A program made the translations under genes and the position numbers. This document shows positions 1 through 8,182 of a stretch of 14,973 nt of DNA, in pieces. The number at the start of each line of letters is the position of its first letter. Within the stretch, counting starts at the first letter, position 1. Source of the stretch: Aromatoleum sp. (GTDB lineage: Bacteria; Pseudomonadota; Gammaproteobacteria; Burkholderiales; Casimicrobiaceae); NCBI GenBank assembly GCA_010365205.1, contig JAAFGU010000026.1, forward strand, positions 1-14,973, in the 5' to 3' direction. The notes beneath the pieces were generated by a model. It had not been told where the DNA came from, did not search any database, and worked only from the letters and a program-made list of their open reading frames with translations.

Positions 1-25
1 CGCGGGGAACGCGGCGCCCGCGCGG

Positions 26-54
26 TTGCCTTCGCCGCCCCGGGCCGCTAGCAT
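26..54 (+). promoter_or_regulatory. Candidate sigma-70-type promoter for dppABCDF
   Basis: TTGCCT at 26-31 (4 of 6 matches to the -35 consensus) and TAGCAT at 49-54 (4 of 6 to the -10 consensus) are separated by exactly 17 bases. A start near 61 would leave a leader of about 42 bases before dppA. The leader holds a small GCGCC/GGCGC hairpin at 66-79. This is a motif match in GC-rich DNA only, and the true promoter could lie upstream of the window. Confidence 0.3.
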
Positions 55-102
55 TGCAAGGTTGCGCGCCCCGCGGCGCCATGACTTTTCACCGAGGATC
101 CC

Positions 103-1740
103 ATGTCCACACCCGCTTCCCGTTTCCGTTCCCGCGCGTTGCGCATCGCCCTGCTCGCCGGCGTCGCCGCGGCGCTGCCCGCATTGTTCCCGGCCAGCGC
201 GGCCGCCAAGGGCACGCTCGTCTACTGCTCCGAGGGCAGCCCCGAAGGGTTCCAGCCGCAGTTCTTCAGCACCGGCACCACGTTCGACGCCGTGTCGGTC
301 CCGATGTTCAATCGCCTGGTCGAGTTCGACATCGGCACCACCAACATCGTGCCGGGCCTCGCCGACTCGTGGACGGTCTCGCCGGACGGCAAGGTGTTCA
401 CGTTCAAGCTGCGCAAGGGAGTGAAGTTCCACAGCAACGCCAACTTCAAGCCGACTCGCGATTTCAATGCCGACGATGTGCTGTTCAGCTGGGGCCGGAT
501 GGCCGACGACAACAATCCGTTTCACAAGGGCACCGGCGGGCAGACGTACGCGTATTTCGACGACATGGGCATGAAGAACATCGTCGACAAGGTCGACAAG
601 CTCGATCCGCTGACCGTGCGCTTCACGCTCAAGCGGCCCGAAGCGCCGTTCCTCGCCGACATGGCGATGGACTTCGCGTCGATCCTGTCGAAAGAGTATT
701 TCGACGCGATGCTGAAGAAGGGAACGCCCAACGCCGCCGACATTTTTCCCGTCGGCACCGGCCCGTTCGAATTCGTGTCCTACCAGAAGGACGCGACGAT
801 CCGCTACAAGGCGTTCGATGCGCACTGGAAGGGCCGGCCCAAGATCGACAACCTCGTCTACGCGATCACCCGCGACGCGACGGCGCGGTATGCCAAGCTG
901 AAGACCGGCGAGTGCCACATCATGGCGTTTCCGAAGCCCGCCGATCTGGCCGAAATGCAGAAGGATCCGACGTTGAGCGTGCAGCAGAAGGAAGGCCTCA
1001 ACATCGGCTATATCGCGTTCAACACCGAGAAGAAACCGTTCGACAACAAGCTGGTGCGCCAGGCGCTCAACATGGCGACCAACAAGGAGGCGATCCTGAA
1101 GGCGGTGTACCAGGGGCAGGGTCAGGTCGCGAAAAACCCGATTCCGCCGATCCTGTGGAGCTACAACAACGCCGTCAAGGACTACGCGTACGACCCGGCG
1201 AAGGCGAAGGAATTGCTCGCGCAGGCGGGCTACCCCAATGGCTTCGAGGTCGAGCTGTGGTACCTGCCGGTCACGCGTCCCTACAATCCGGACGGCAAGC
1301 GGATGGCCGAACTGATCCAGGCGGACTGGGACAAGGTCGGCGTCAAGGCCAAACTGATCACCTACGAATGGGCCGAGTACCGCAAGCGCAGCAAGACCGG
1401 CGAACAGTCGGTGATGATGTTCGGCTGGTCGGGGGACAACGGCGACCCGGACAACTTCTTCGTCCCGCTGCTGGGCTGCGAAGCGGTCAAGGGCGGCGGC
1501 AACGTTTCCCGCTGGTGCAACAAGGCGTTCGAAGACCTGATCATCAAGGCCGCACAGACGCCGAAGCAGGCCGACCGTGCGAAGCTGTACGAGCAGGCGC
1601 AGCTGATCTTCAAGGAAGAGGCGCCGTGGATCACCGTCGCGCACTCGATCCGCTTCGACCCCGTGCGCAAGGAAGTGAAGGGATACAAGATGGACGCGAC
1701 CGCGCACCATTTCTTCAACAACACCGACCTGACGAAGTAA
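103..1740 (+). CDS. dppA: Periplasmic dipeptide-binding protein DppA (SBP family 5)
   Basis: This is the substrate-capturing component of the dipeptide ABC importer; it acts in the periplasm and delivers dipeptides to DppBC. The 545-residue product resembles E. coli DppA (about 535) along its length. Residues 1-35 form a signal peptide: an Arg-rich start, a hydrophobic core and an Ala-rich cleavage region (ASAAA). The mature N-terminus carries the family signature YCSEGSPEGF at 41-50. The motif GWSGDNGDPDNFF at 441-453 matches the DppA segment that supplies the aspartate binding the ligand's amino group. Cys42, Cys271, Cys459 and Cys472 correspond to the four cysteines that form two disulfides in E. 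coli DppA. GAGG at 94-97 is well spaced from the ATG at 103. It is the first gene of dppABCDF. In E. coli DppA also serves chemotaxis and haem uptake; whether that holds here is unknown. Confidence 0.97.
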   Translation: MSTPASRFRSRALRIALLAGVAAALPALFPASAAAKGTLVYCSEGSPEGFQPQFFSTGTTFDAVSVPMFNRLVEFDIGTTNIVPGLADSWTVSPDGKVFTFKLRKGVKFHSNANFKPTRDFNADDVLFSWGRMADDNNPFHKGTGGQTYAYFDDMGMKNIVDKVDKLDPLTVRFTLKRPEAPFLADMAMDFASILSKEYFDAMLKKGTPNAADIFPVGTGPFEFVSYQKDATIRYKAFDAHWKGRPKIDNLVYAITRDATARYAKLKTGECHIMAFPKPADLAEMQKDPTLSVQQKEGLNIGYIAFNTEKKPFDNKLVRQALNMATNKEAILKAVYQGQGQVAKNPIPPILWSYNNAVKDYAYDPAKAKELLAQAGYPNGFEVELWYLPVTRPYNPDGKRMAELIQADWDKVGVKAKLITYEWAEYRKRSKTGEQSVMMFGWSGDNGDPDNFFVPLLGCEAVKGGGNVSRWCNKAFEDLIIKAAQTPKQADRAKLYEQAQLIFKEEAPWITVAHSIRFDPVRKEVKGYKMDATAHHFFNNTDLTK

Positions 1741-1775
1741 CGCGGGCGGCGCTTGCGCGCGTCGGCCCGGCGATG

Positions 1776-1800
1776 AACCTCTCCGCGGCGCGGGGAGGTT
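1776..1800 (+). promoter_or_regulatory. Stem-loop in the dppA-dppB intergenic region
   Basis: The 146 bases between dppA and dppB contain an inverted repeat: AACCTCTCCG at 1776-1785 pairs with CGGGGAGGTT at 1791-1800 around a 5-base loop, with one U-G wobble. No run of T follows, so it is not a standard intrinsic terminator. Stem-loops at this position after binding-protein genes are known in other importers (for example malE-malF) to protect upstream mRNA or limit readthrough, giving more binding protein than permease. That role here is inference. I see no other gene in the gap. Confidence 0.5.
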
Positions 1801-1886
1801 TGCGCGATTCCGCCCATGGCGACGCGCTTGCGGCAGCGCGGAAGCCGCGTCGTAGCTGCGGCGGTCGGATCCGGCCCGCCTGAGCC

Positions 1887-2894
1887 ATGTTCACGTTCCT
1901 GTTGCGCCGTGTCGCGCTGATTGTCCCGACGTTCATCGGCGTGACCGTGCTTGCGTTCGCGCTGATCCGGCTGATCCCGGGCGATCCGGTCGAGAATCTG
2001 TCGGGCGAACGGGGAATGGATCCGGAGCGCCGGCTGCGGCTCTTGCACGAGTTCGGCCTCGACAAACCGCTGCCGGTCCAATATGGCGAATACTTGGGCC
2101 ATGTGCTGCAGGGCGATCTGGGGACCTCGCTGACGACGCACGAACCCGTATTGACGGAATTTCTCACGCTGTTCCCGGCGACGATCGAGCTCGCGTTCTT
2201 CGCGATGATCTTCGCGGTGGGCATCGGACTTCCGGCCGGCATCCTGGCCGCGCTGAAGCGCAATACCGTCGCTGACTACGCGGTGATGGGTGTATCGCTG
2301 ACCGGCTATTCGATGCCGATCTTCTGGTGGGCGCTTCTGCTGATCCTGTTCTTCTCGGTGCAGCTGGGCTGGACGCCGGTGTCGGGGCGGATCGCCGTGC
2401 AGTTCGACATTCCCACGGCGACCGGCTTCATGCTGATCGACGCGCTGCGCTCGGGGGATCCGGGCGCCTTCAAGTCGGCCGTTTCGCACCTGATACTGCC
2501 TTCGATCGCGCTGGGCACGATCCCGCTCGCCGTCATCGCGCGGATGACCCGCTCGTCGATGCTCGAAGTGCTGCGCGAGGACTATGTGCGCACCGCCCGC
2601 GCCAAGGGCCTGCCGCATTGGCAGGTGGTGCTGGTCCATGCGCTGCGCAATGCGCTGATCCCGGTGATCACCGTCATCGGGCTGCAGGTGGGTCTGCTGC
2701 TTTCGGGCGCGATCCTGACGGAGACGATCTTTTCGTGGCCGGGCGTGGGCAACTGGCTGATCCACGGCGTGCAGTCGCGCGACTATCCCGTCGTGCAGGG
2801 CGGGATCCTGCTGATCGCGACGATCGTGATCTTGGTCAACCTGATCGTCGATCTCCTCTACGGCGTGATCAATCCGAGGATCCGGCATGCCTGA
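1887..2894 (+). CDS. dppB: Dipeptide ABC transporter permease DppB
   Basis: This inner-membrane subunit forms the dipeptide translocation channel together with DppC. The product has 335 residues (E. coli DppB has about 339). It starts with the family pattern FLLRR followed by a first membrane helix (about 9-30) and the periplasmic motif IPGDP at 30-34. Further hydrophobic segments lie at about 99-122, 133-160, 203-220, 254-275 and 305-327. The cytoplasmic EAA loop that docks on an ATPase is at about 223-261 (EDYVRTARAKG, with the conserved glycine at 241). The end, LLYGVINPRIRH, is almost the same as in E. coli DppB. No good ribosome binding site is visible before the ATG at 1887, so translation may be weak relative to dppA. 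The stop overlaps the start of dppC by 8 bases. Confidence 0.96.
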   Translation: MFTFLLRRVALIVPTFIGVTVLAFALIRLIPGDPVENLSGERGMDPERRLRLLHEFGLDKPLPVQYGEYLGHVLQGDLGTSLTTHEPVLTEFLTLFPATIELAFFAMIFAVGIGLPAGILAALKRNTVADYAVMGVSLTGYSMPIFWWALLLILFFSVQLGWTPVSGRIAVQFDIPTATGFMLIDALRSGDPGAFKSAVSHLILPSIALGTIPLAVIARMTRSSMLEVLREDYVRTARAKGLPHWQVVLVHALRNALIPVITVIGLQVGLLLSGAILTETIFSWPGVGNWLIHGVQSRDYPVVQGGILLIATIVILVNLIVDLLYGVINPRIRHA

Positions 2895-3789
2895 AGCCGC
2901 CGCGAGCGCCGTCTCCGACACTCCGGCCGTCGCGGGCCCGCTGCGCGAGTTCTGGCAATCGTATGCACAGAACCGCGGCGCGATCATCGGCGTGACGCTG
3001 GTTCTGCTGCTGATCGCGCTTGCGCTCGGCGCAGATTTCGTCGCGCCGCATCCGCCGAACGAGCAGTACCGCGAGTTTACGCTGACGCCGCCGATGTGGG
3101 ACGAGGGCGGCAGCTCGCGCTTCGTTCTCGGCACCGATCCGGTGGGACGGGACATGCTGTCACGCCTGATTCACGGCACCCGGCTGTCGCTGGTGATCGG
3201 CTTCATCTCGGTGGCGATCTCGCTGGTGATCGGCGTGACGCTGGGGCTGGTCGCCGGCTATTTCCGCGGCCTGACCGAGACGGTGATCATGCGCTTGATG
3301 GACGTGATGCTGGCGCTGCCAAGCCTGCTGCTCGCGATCGCCGTCGTCGCGATTCTCGGGCCGGGGCTTGCCAACGCCATGTACGCGATCGCCATCGTGC
3401 TGCTGCCGCACTACGTGCGGCTGACGCGCGCCGCGGTGATCGCAGAAGCCGGAAAGGAATACGTCGCGTCGTCGAAAATCGCCGGCGCCGGCACCTGGCG
3501 CCTTATGTTCAACACGATTCTGCCCAATTGCACGGCGCCGTTGATCGTTCAGGCGACGCTGGGATTTTCCTCGGCGATTCTCGATGCGGCGGCGCTCGGC
3601 TTTTTGGGACTGGGCGCCCAACCGCCGACGCCGGAATGGGGCTCGATGCTGGCGAGCGCGCTCGAGTTCATCCAACGCGCGCCTTGGGTCGTCACCTATC
3701 CGGGTCTGGCGATCCTCGTGACCGTGCTGGCGTTCAACCTGATGGGTGACGGCCTGCGTGATGCGCTCGATCCGAAGCTGAAGCGGTAG
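2887..3789 (+). CDS. dppC: Dipeptide ABC transporter permease DppC
   Basis: This is the second inner-membrane channel subunit and the partner of DppB. The product has 300 residues, the same length as E. coli DppC. A cytoplasmic N-terminal segment is followed by a first helix (about 31-53), the conserved LGTDPVGRD motif at 81-89, and further helices at about 98-125, 139-160, 162-176, 217-240 and 262-285. The EAA loop (GKEYVASSKIAGAG) lies at about 183-215. The C-terminus GDGLRDALDPKLK is the family ending. GAGGA at 2876-2880, inside dppB, lies 6 bases before the ATG at 2887. The 8-base overlap with dppB indicates translational coupling and roughly equal amounts of the two permeases. Confidence 0.96.
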   Translation: MPEAAASAVSDTPAVAGPLREFWQSYAQNRGAIIGVTLVLLLIALALGADFVAPHPPNEQYREFTLTPPMWDEGGSSRFVLGTDPVGRDMLSRLIHGTRLSLVIGFISVAISLVIGVTLGLVAGYFRGLTETVIMRLMDVMLALPSLLLAIAVVAILGPGLANAMYAIAIVLLPHYVRLTRAAVIAEAGKEYVASSKIAGAGTWRLMFNTILPNCTAPLIVQATLGFSSAILDAAALGFLGLGAQPPTPEWGSMLASALEFIQRAPWVVTYPGLAILVTVLAFNLMGDGLRDALDPKLKR

Positions 3790-3816
3790 CGATCAGGGCA
3801 AACTTGCCGCGAACTC

Positions 3817-4842
3817 ATGCCCCTCCTCGACATCGAAGGCCTGACCGTCGAATTCGGTACCGAAGCCGCGCCCTTTGTCGCGGTGGACCGGGTCGACCTC
3901 GGCATCGAGGCGGGCGAGATCGTCGGCGTCGTCGGCGAGTCCGGCTCCGGCAAGAGCGTGACCGCGCTGGCGCTGATGGGCCTGATCGATTTTCCGGGCC
4001 GTGTCACGGCCAGACGGATGGCCTTCGCGGGGCGCGACCTGCTGCAGCTTTCCGAGCGCGAGCGCCGGGCGCTCGTCGGCAAGGACATCGCGATGATCTT
4101 CCAGGATCCGCTCGCGAGTCTCAACCCGTGCTTCACCGTCGCCTTCCAGTTGATGGAGACGCTGCGCGTGCATGGCAACGAGCGCGAGCGCGGCTCGTCG
4201 AAGTTGCGCCGCGCCCGCGCGCTCGAGCTCCTGCAGCAGGTCGAGATTCCCGACGCCGGCGCGCGGCTCAACGCCTATCCGCATCAACTCTCCGGCGGGA
4301 TGGCGCAGCGGGTGATGATCGCGATGGCGATCGCGTGCAATCCGAAGCTTCTGATCGCCGACGAGCCGTCGACGGCGCTCGACGTCACGGTACAGGCGCA
4401 GATCCTGGCGTTGCTGACGAACCTGCAGAAGGACCGGGGGATGGCGCTGCTGCTGATCACGCACGACCTCGCCGTCGTGGCCGAAACCGCGCAACGCGTC
4501 GTCGTCATGTATGCGGGGCAGCAGGTCGAGACCGGGCCGGTGCCGGGCCTGTTCGAGGCGCCGCGGCACCCGTACACCCAGGCGCTGCTCGCGGCGCTGC
4601 CCGAACACAACCTCGAACGGGCGCGACTGACGGCGATTGCGGGAATGGTGCCGGGTCAGCACAATCGGCCTTCCGGTTGTCTCTTGTCGCCGCGTTGTGC
4701 GTACGCCACCCCGCGCTGCCGCGCCGAGCAACCGATGCTGGAAGGCGACGCCGCGCGGCGCGTGCGCTGCTTCTTTCCGCTGGACGCGTCGGGACACCCG
4801 ACCCGAGGCTGGCGGCCCGACTCTGTGCCGGCCCTGGGCTGA
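3817..4842 (+). CDS. dppD: Dipeptide ABC transporter ATPase DppD
   Basis: This is one of two cytoplasmic ATPases that power the DppBC channel. The 341-residue product has a full nucleotide-binding domain: Walker A GESGSGKS at 40-47, Q-loop Gln96 (FQDP), signature LSGGMAQ at 158-164, Walker B ending LLIADE with catalytic Glu183, and switch His216. The C-terminal oligopeptide/dipeptide domain starts with RHPYTQALL and contains Cys288, Cys294, Cys301 and Cys318 (spacing x5, x6, x16). This cysteine pattern is common in Dpp/Opp ATPases, and an iron-sulfur cluster has been reported at this position in mycobacterial relatives. Sequence such as AMAIACNPKLLIADEP and the NRPSGCLLSPRC region match E. 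coli DppD closely. The tail is about ten residues longer than in E. coli. It lies 27 bases after dppC and 7 bases before dppF. Confidence 0.96.
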   Translation: MPLLDIEGLTVEFGTEAAPFVAVDRVDLGIEAGEIVGVVGESGSGKSVTALALMGLIDFPGRVTARRMAFAGRDLLQLSERERRALVGKDIAMIFQDPLASLNPCFTVAFQLMETLRVHGNERERGSSKLRRARALELLQQVEIPDAGARLNAYPHQLSGGMAQRVMIAMAIACNPKLLIADEPSTALDVTVQAQILALLTNLQKDRGMALLLITHDLAVVAETAQRVVVMYAGQQVETGPVPGLFEAPRHPYTQALLAALPEHNLERARLTAIAGMVPGQHNRPSGCLLSPRCAYATPRCRAEQPMLEGDAARRVRCFFPLDASGHPTRGWRPDSVPALG

Positions 4843-4849
4843 GCTCGCC

Positions 4850-5842
4850 ATGACCGCTCCGGCCACCGGCGACGCGCCACTGCTCGAAGCGCGTGAACTG
4901 GCGCGGCACTATGTGGTGTCGCGCGGTTTCATGAAGCCGAAGGGCACAGTCCGTGCGCTCGACGGCGTGTCGTTCGCCGTGCGCGCGGGCGAGACGCTGG
5001 CCGTCGTCGGCGAATCAGGTTGCGGCAAGTCGACGCTCGCGCGGCAGGTGACGATGATCGAGCGTCCGACTTCCGGCGCGTTGCGCCTGGGCGGCGTGGA
5101 CGTCGCGACCGGCGATGCCGCGACGCTGAAGCGCATGCGCCCGCTGGTGCAGATGGTGTTCCAGAATCCGTACGCGTCGCTCAATCCGCGCAAGAAGGTC
5201 GGCACGCTGCTCGAGGAGCCGCTGGCGATCAATCTCGACCTCGACCGAGCGGCCCGGAGGGAGCGAGCCGACGCGATGATGGCGAAGGTGGGATTGCGCC
5301 CCGAGCACTACCATCGGTATCCGCACATGTTTTCGGGCGGCCAGCGGCAGCGCATTGCCGTCGCCCGGGCGCTGATGCTCAATCCGCGGCTGGTCGTGGC
5401 GGACGAGCCGGTGTCGGCGCTGGATGTCTCGATCCAGGCTCAGGTGCTGAACCTGTTGATGGACCTGCAGCAGGAAACGGGAATCGCGTATCTCTTCATT
5501 TCGCACAACCTGCAGGTGGTCCGCCACATCGCTGACGCGGTATTGGTCATGTACCTCGGCCGGACCGTCGAGGCCGGACCGAAGCAGGTCATCTTCACCC
5601 GTCCGGCGCACCCGTACACGCGCGCGCTCCTCGCCAGTACACCCGTGCTCGACCCGCGACGTCGGCGCGAGCGGATCGTGCTGCAGGGCGAGCTGCCGTC
5701 GCCGCTCAATCCACCCTCAGGCTGCGCCTTCCACATGCGCTGTCCGTATGCGATCGAGCGCTGCCGGACCGAGGTGCCGCTGCTGGAGCCACTGGGTGGG
5801 GCGATGGTCGCCTGTCACCGCGCGGCGGAACTCAACGCCTGA
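4850..5842 (+). CDS. dppF: Dipeptide ABC transporter ATPase DppF
   Basis: This is the second cytoplasmic ATPase of the importer and pairs with DppD. The chosen ATG at 4850 gives 330 residues (E. coli DppF has about 334). An in-frame upstream start at 4637 would run deep into dppD and add non-homologous sequence. Motifs: Walker A GESGCGKS at 54-61, Q-loop Gln105 (FQNPYASLNPRKKVG), signature FSGGQRQ at 161-167, Walker B with Glu186 (VVADEPVSALD) and switch His219. The C-terminal domain contains HPYTRALL, the segment GELPSPLNPPSGC, and Cys292, Cys298, Cys305 and Cys322 in the same x5-x6-x16 spacing as DppD. The start lies 7 bases after the dppD stop. It ends the first operon; only short GC hairpins without T-runs follow. 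Confidence 0.96.
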   Translation: MTAPATGDAPLLEARELARHYVVSRGFMKPKGTVRALDGVSFAVRAGETLAVVGESGCGKSTLARQVTMIERPTSGALRLGGVDVATGDAATLKRMRPLVQMVFQNPYASLNPRKKVGTLLEEPLAINLDLDRAARRERADAMMAKVGLRPEHYHRYPHMFSGGQRQRIAVARALMLNPRLVVADEPVSALDVSIQAQVLNLLMDLQQETGIAYLFISHNLQVVRHIADAVLVMYLGRTVEAGPKQVIFTRPAHPYTRALLASTPVLDPRRRRERIVLQGELPSPLNPPSGCAFHMRCPYAIERCRTEVPLLEPLGGAMVACHRAAELNA

Positions 5843-6005
5843 GCCCGCAGGCGCGCGGGGAGCTGCGCCGAGCGCCGGCGAGCAGGGTTCGTCGGGTGGC
5901 GCTCATTGACGCTCCCGAAGCGTTTCGGCATCATCGGCCGGCGCTCCGACCGCCGGCTGCCTGCCGCCGGCCCCGGGCGCAATCGTCGGGAAACCACCGG
6001 CTCCC
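5843..6005 (+). other. Intergenic region between the two transporter clusters
   Basis: This 163-base gap holds no convincing gene. Directly after dppF there are two short GC hairpins (CCCGC 5844-5848 with GCGGG 5855-5859; CGCCG 5866-5870 with CGGCG 5876-5880). Neither is followed by a T-run, so neither is a clear intrinsic terminator. A third, GCCGGC at 5952-5957 with GCCGGC at 5966-5971, lies in the presumed leader of the next gene. A candidate promoter is listed separately. Confidence 0.5.
5906..5934 (+). promoter_or_regulatory. Candidate promoter for the second cluster
   Basis: TTGACG at 5906-5911 matches five of six -35 consensus bases. CATCAT at 5929-5934, after a 17-base spacer, matches four of six -10 bases. 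The spacer contains the dyad CCGAA (5915-5919) / TTCGG (5924-5928), which could be a regulator site or chance. A start near 5941 would give a leader of about 65 bases before the permease gene. If real, the second cluster can be transcribed separately from dppABCDF. Confidence 0.35.
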
Positions 6006-6986
6006 TTGCTCGCCTTCGTCCTCCGTCGCATCGTGCAGTCGGCCGCCGTGATGGCGGTTGTCGCGCTGATCGCATTCGCCCTGTTCAACTTCACCGGCGA
6101 CCCCGTGGCGTCGATGGTCGGTCCGGAGGCGACGCTCGAGGAGCGTGCGCGGCTGCGCACCGAGCTCGGTCTCGACCGGCCATTCTGGATCCAGTTCGGA
6201 CATTTCGTCGGCAATGCGGCGCAGGGCGAATTCGGCCGGTCGCTGCGTCAGGGCCGCAAGGTGTCGGCGCTGCTCAAGGAACGGCTGCCGGCCACACTCG
6301 AGCTCTCGCTGGTCGCCGCCATGCTTGCGCTGGTCGTCGGGATTCCGCTCGGCGTCTACACGGCGCTTCGGCGCAATACGTGGCTGTCGCAGCTGCTGCT
6401 CGCCGGATCGCTGATCGGCGTCAGCCTGCCGACGTTCCTGATCGGGATCCTGCTCATACTGGTCTTCGCGGTGATCCTGGGCTGGCTGCCGTCGTTCGGT
6501 CGCGGCGATACCGTCGCGCTCGGCTGGTGGACCACGGGGCTGCTGACCGCAAGCGGTCTCAAGGCGTTGATCCTGCCCGCGATCACGTTGTCGCTGTTTC
6601 AGATGACGCTGATCATGCGGCTGGTGCGTGCGGAGATGCTGGAGGTGCTGCGTACCGACTACATCAAGTTTGCCCGCGCCCGGGGCCTGTCCGATCGGAC
6701 GATCCACTTCGGCCATGCATTGAAGAACACGCTGGTTCCCGTGATCACGATCACCGGGCTGCAACTGGGCGCCATCATCGCGTTCGCGATCATCACCGAA
6801 ACCGTGTTCCAATGGCCGGGCATGGGTCTGCTCTTCATCCAGGCGGTGAACTTCGCCGACATCCCGGTGATGGCGGCCTATCTCTGTTTCATCGCGTTGG
6901 TGTTCGTCACTCTGAACCTCATCGTCGACCTCCTCTACTACGCGGTCGATCCCCGCCTGCGCATCGAACGCGCCGCTGCCCACTGA
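6006..6986 (+). CDS. Peptide/nickel-family ABC transporter permease, DppB-like (second system)
   Basis: This is an inner-membrane channel subunit of the second importer. The 326-residue product begins LAFVLRRIVQ and has a first helix at about 12-29, the motif FTGDP at 29-33, and hydrophobic segments at about 97-120, 130-160, 186-206, 243-266 and 286-310. The EAA docking loop is at about 207-245 (DYIKFARARGL). The end DLLYYAVDPRLR is typical of the DppB/OppB family. It is clearly divergent from the dppB product in this window. The start chosen is TTG at 6006, because the residues it adds (FVLRR) are conserved in the family; the first in-frame ATG, at 6051, would remove them and part of helix 1. 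No strong ribosome binding site is seen. The next gene starts 5 bases after its stop. Substrate unknown. Confidence 0.9.
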   Translation: MLAFVLRRIVQSAAVMAVVALIAFALFNFTGDPVASMVGPEATLEERARLRTELGLDRPFWIQFGHFVGNAAQGEFGRSLRQGRKVSALLKERLPATLELSLVAAMLALVVGIPLGVYTALRRNTWLSQLLLAGSLIGVSLPTFLIGILLILVFAVILGWLPSFGRGDTVALGWWTTGLLTASGLKALILPAITLSLFQMTLIMRLVRAEMLEVLRTDYIKFARARGLSDRTIHFGHALKNTLVPVITITGLQLGAIIAFAIITETVFQWPGMGLLFIQAVNFADIPVMAAYLCFIALVFVTLNLIVDLLYYAVDPRLRIERAAAH

Positions 6987-6991
6987 ACAGC

Positions 6992-8182
6992 ATGACCAAT
7001 CCCGTCGAACACATACGCCGCTGGCACGACGAGTTCACGTCGTTCCGCCGCGACCTGCACGCGCATCCGGAGCTCGGCTTCGAGGAGCACAGGACCGCCG
7101 AGAAGGTGTGCGAACGGCTGCAGGCGCTCGGCGTCGAATTCCATCCCGGCATCGGCAAGACCGGCATCGTTGCGGTGATTTGCGGCCGCAGCGATGCGAG
7201 CGGCCGCGCGGTGGGGCTGCGTGCCGACATGGACGCGTTGCCGATGCAGGAGGAGAACGGATTCGCGCACAAGTCGCGCTACGACGGCCGGATGCACGGC
7301 TGCGGCCACGACGGGCACACGACGATGTTGCTCGCGGCCACGCGCTACCTGCACGAGACGCGCAACTTCGACGGCACCGCGTATCTGATCTTCCAGCCCG
7401 GCGAGGAGGGCTACGCGGGGGCGAAGGCGATGATCGCGGACGGATTGTTCGAGCGGTTTCCGGCGGAGCAGGTCTACGCGCTGCACAACTGGCCCGGACT
7501 GCCGCCCGGACAGATCGGCATCACGCCCGGCCCGGCGATGGCCGCGGCCGACCGCATCGAGATCACCATCGACGGCCGCGGCGGTCACGGCGCGCATCCG
7601 CATGCGGCAATCGACCCAGTGCTTGTCGCCGGTCACATCATCACCGCGGCGCAGTCGATCGTCAGCCGCAACGTGAGTCCGATCGACACCGCCGTCGTCA
7701 GCATCTGCGCGATGCAGGCGGGCAATCCCGGCGCGATGAGCGTGATTCCGGCGCATGCGACGCTGGTTGGCACGGTCCGCACCTTCCGCCCGGCGACGCA
7801 GGACATGATCGAGCGGCGCTTGAACGAACTCGTACCCTCGATCGCGGCCGCGTTCGGCGCCGCAGCGACGCTGCGCTACGAGCGCGTTTATCCGGCGACG
7901 ATCAATCATGCGCGTGAGGCCGGGTTCGCGGCCGACGTCGCCGAGTCGCTGGTCGGTGCCGCCAACGTCGTGCGCAATCTCGATCCGTCGATGGGATCGG
8001 AGGACTTTTCGTTCATGCTGCAGGCGAAGCCCGGCGCGTTCGCGCGCCTGGGCCAGGGCGGCGCCGAGGGCGGCTGCTTCCTGCACAACAGCACGTACGA
8101 CTTCAACGATGCGGTGATTCCGCTCGGCGCCGGCTATCTCGCATCACTGGCGGAGCAAGCGATGCCGCTCGCGCCGAAGTGA
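6992..8182 (+). CDS. M20-family amidohydrolase (hippurate hydrolase / aminoacylase type)
   Basis: This is a predicted cytoplasmic metallohydrolase that cleaves the amide bond of N-acyl amino acids or related peptide-like compounds. The 396-residue product has the usual length of the M20D subgroup. It starts RRDLHAHPELGFEE (19-32), a subgroup hallmark. Likely metal ligands are Cys104 and His106 in MHGCGHDGH (101-109), Glu139 in the GEEG motif with adjacent Glu138 as catalytic base, His165 (ALHNWP) and His365 (FLHN). The dimerisation domain covers about 185-300 and includes GRGGHGAHPH. No signal peptide is visible. The ATG at 6992 is preferred; an open reading frame extending upstream to 5906 is an out-of-frame reading of the permease. 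Its stop overlaps the GTG of the next gene by 4 bases. Exact substrate (hippurate, N-acetyl amino acid, other) cannot be told. Confidence 0.93.
   Translation: MTNPVEHIRRWHDEFTSFRRDLHAHPELGFEEHRTAEKVCERLQALGVEFHPGIGKTGIVAVICGRSDASGRAVGLRADMDALPMQEENGFAHKSRYDGRMHGCGHDGHTTMLLAATRYLHETRNFDGTAYLIFQPGEEGYAGAKAMIADGLFERFPAEQVYALHNWPGLPPGQIGITPGPAMAAADRIEITIDGRGGHGAHPHAAIDPVLVAGHIITAAQSIVSRNVSPIDTAVVSICAMQAGNPGAMSVIPAHATLVGTVRTFRPATQDMIERRLNELVPSIAAAFGAAATLRYERVYPATINHAREAGFAADVAESLVGAANVVRNLDPSMGSEDFSFMLQAKPGAFARLGQGGAEGGCFLHNSTYDFNDAVIPLGAGYLASLAEQAMPLAPK

Noticed and set aside
54..1883. 609-codon plus-strand frame over dppA
   Set aside because: It is a shadow of dppA in another frame; dppA has the signal peptide, family motifs and ribosome binding site.
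1362..3155. Minus-strand reading frame of 597 codons
   Set aside because: It runs opposite dppA, dppB and dppC and gives an Arg/Gln/His-rich product without domains. It is a composition artefact.
5844..5880. Terminator after dppF
   Set aside because: Two short GC hairpins are present but neither has a following T-run, so I did not call a terminator.
5906..8182. 758-codon plus-strand frame that would fuse a long N-terminus to the M20 enzyme
   Set aside because: The first part is an out-of-frame reading of the permease gene. The M20 homology begins at the ATG at 6992.
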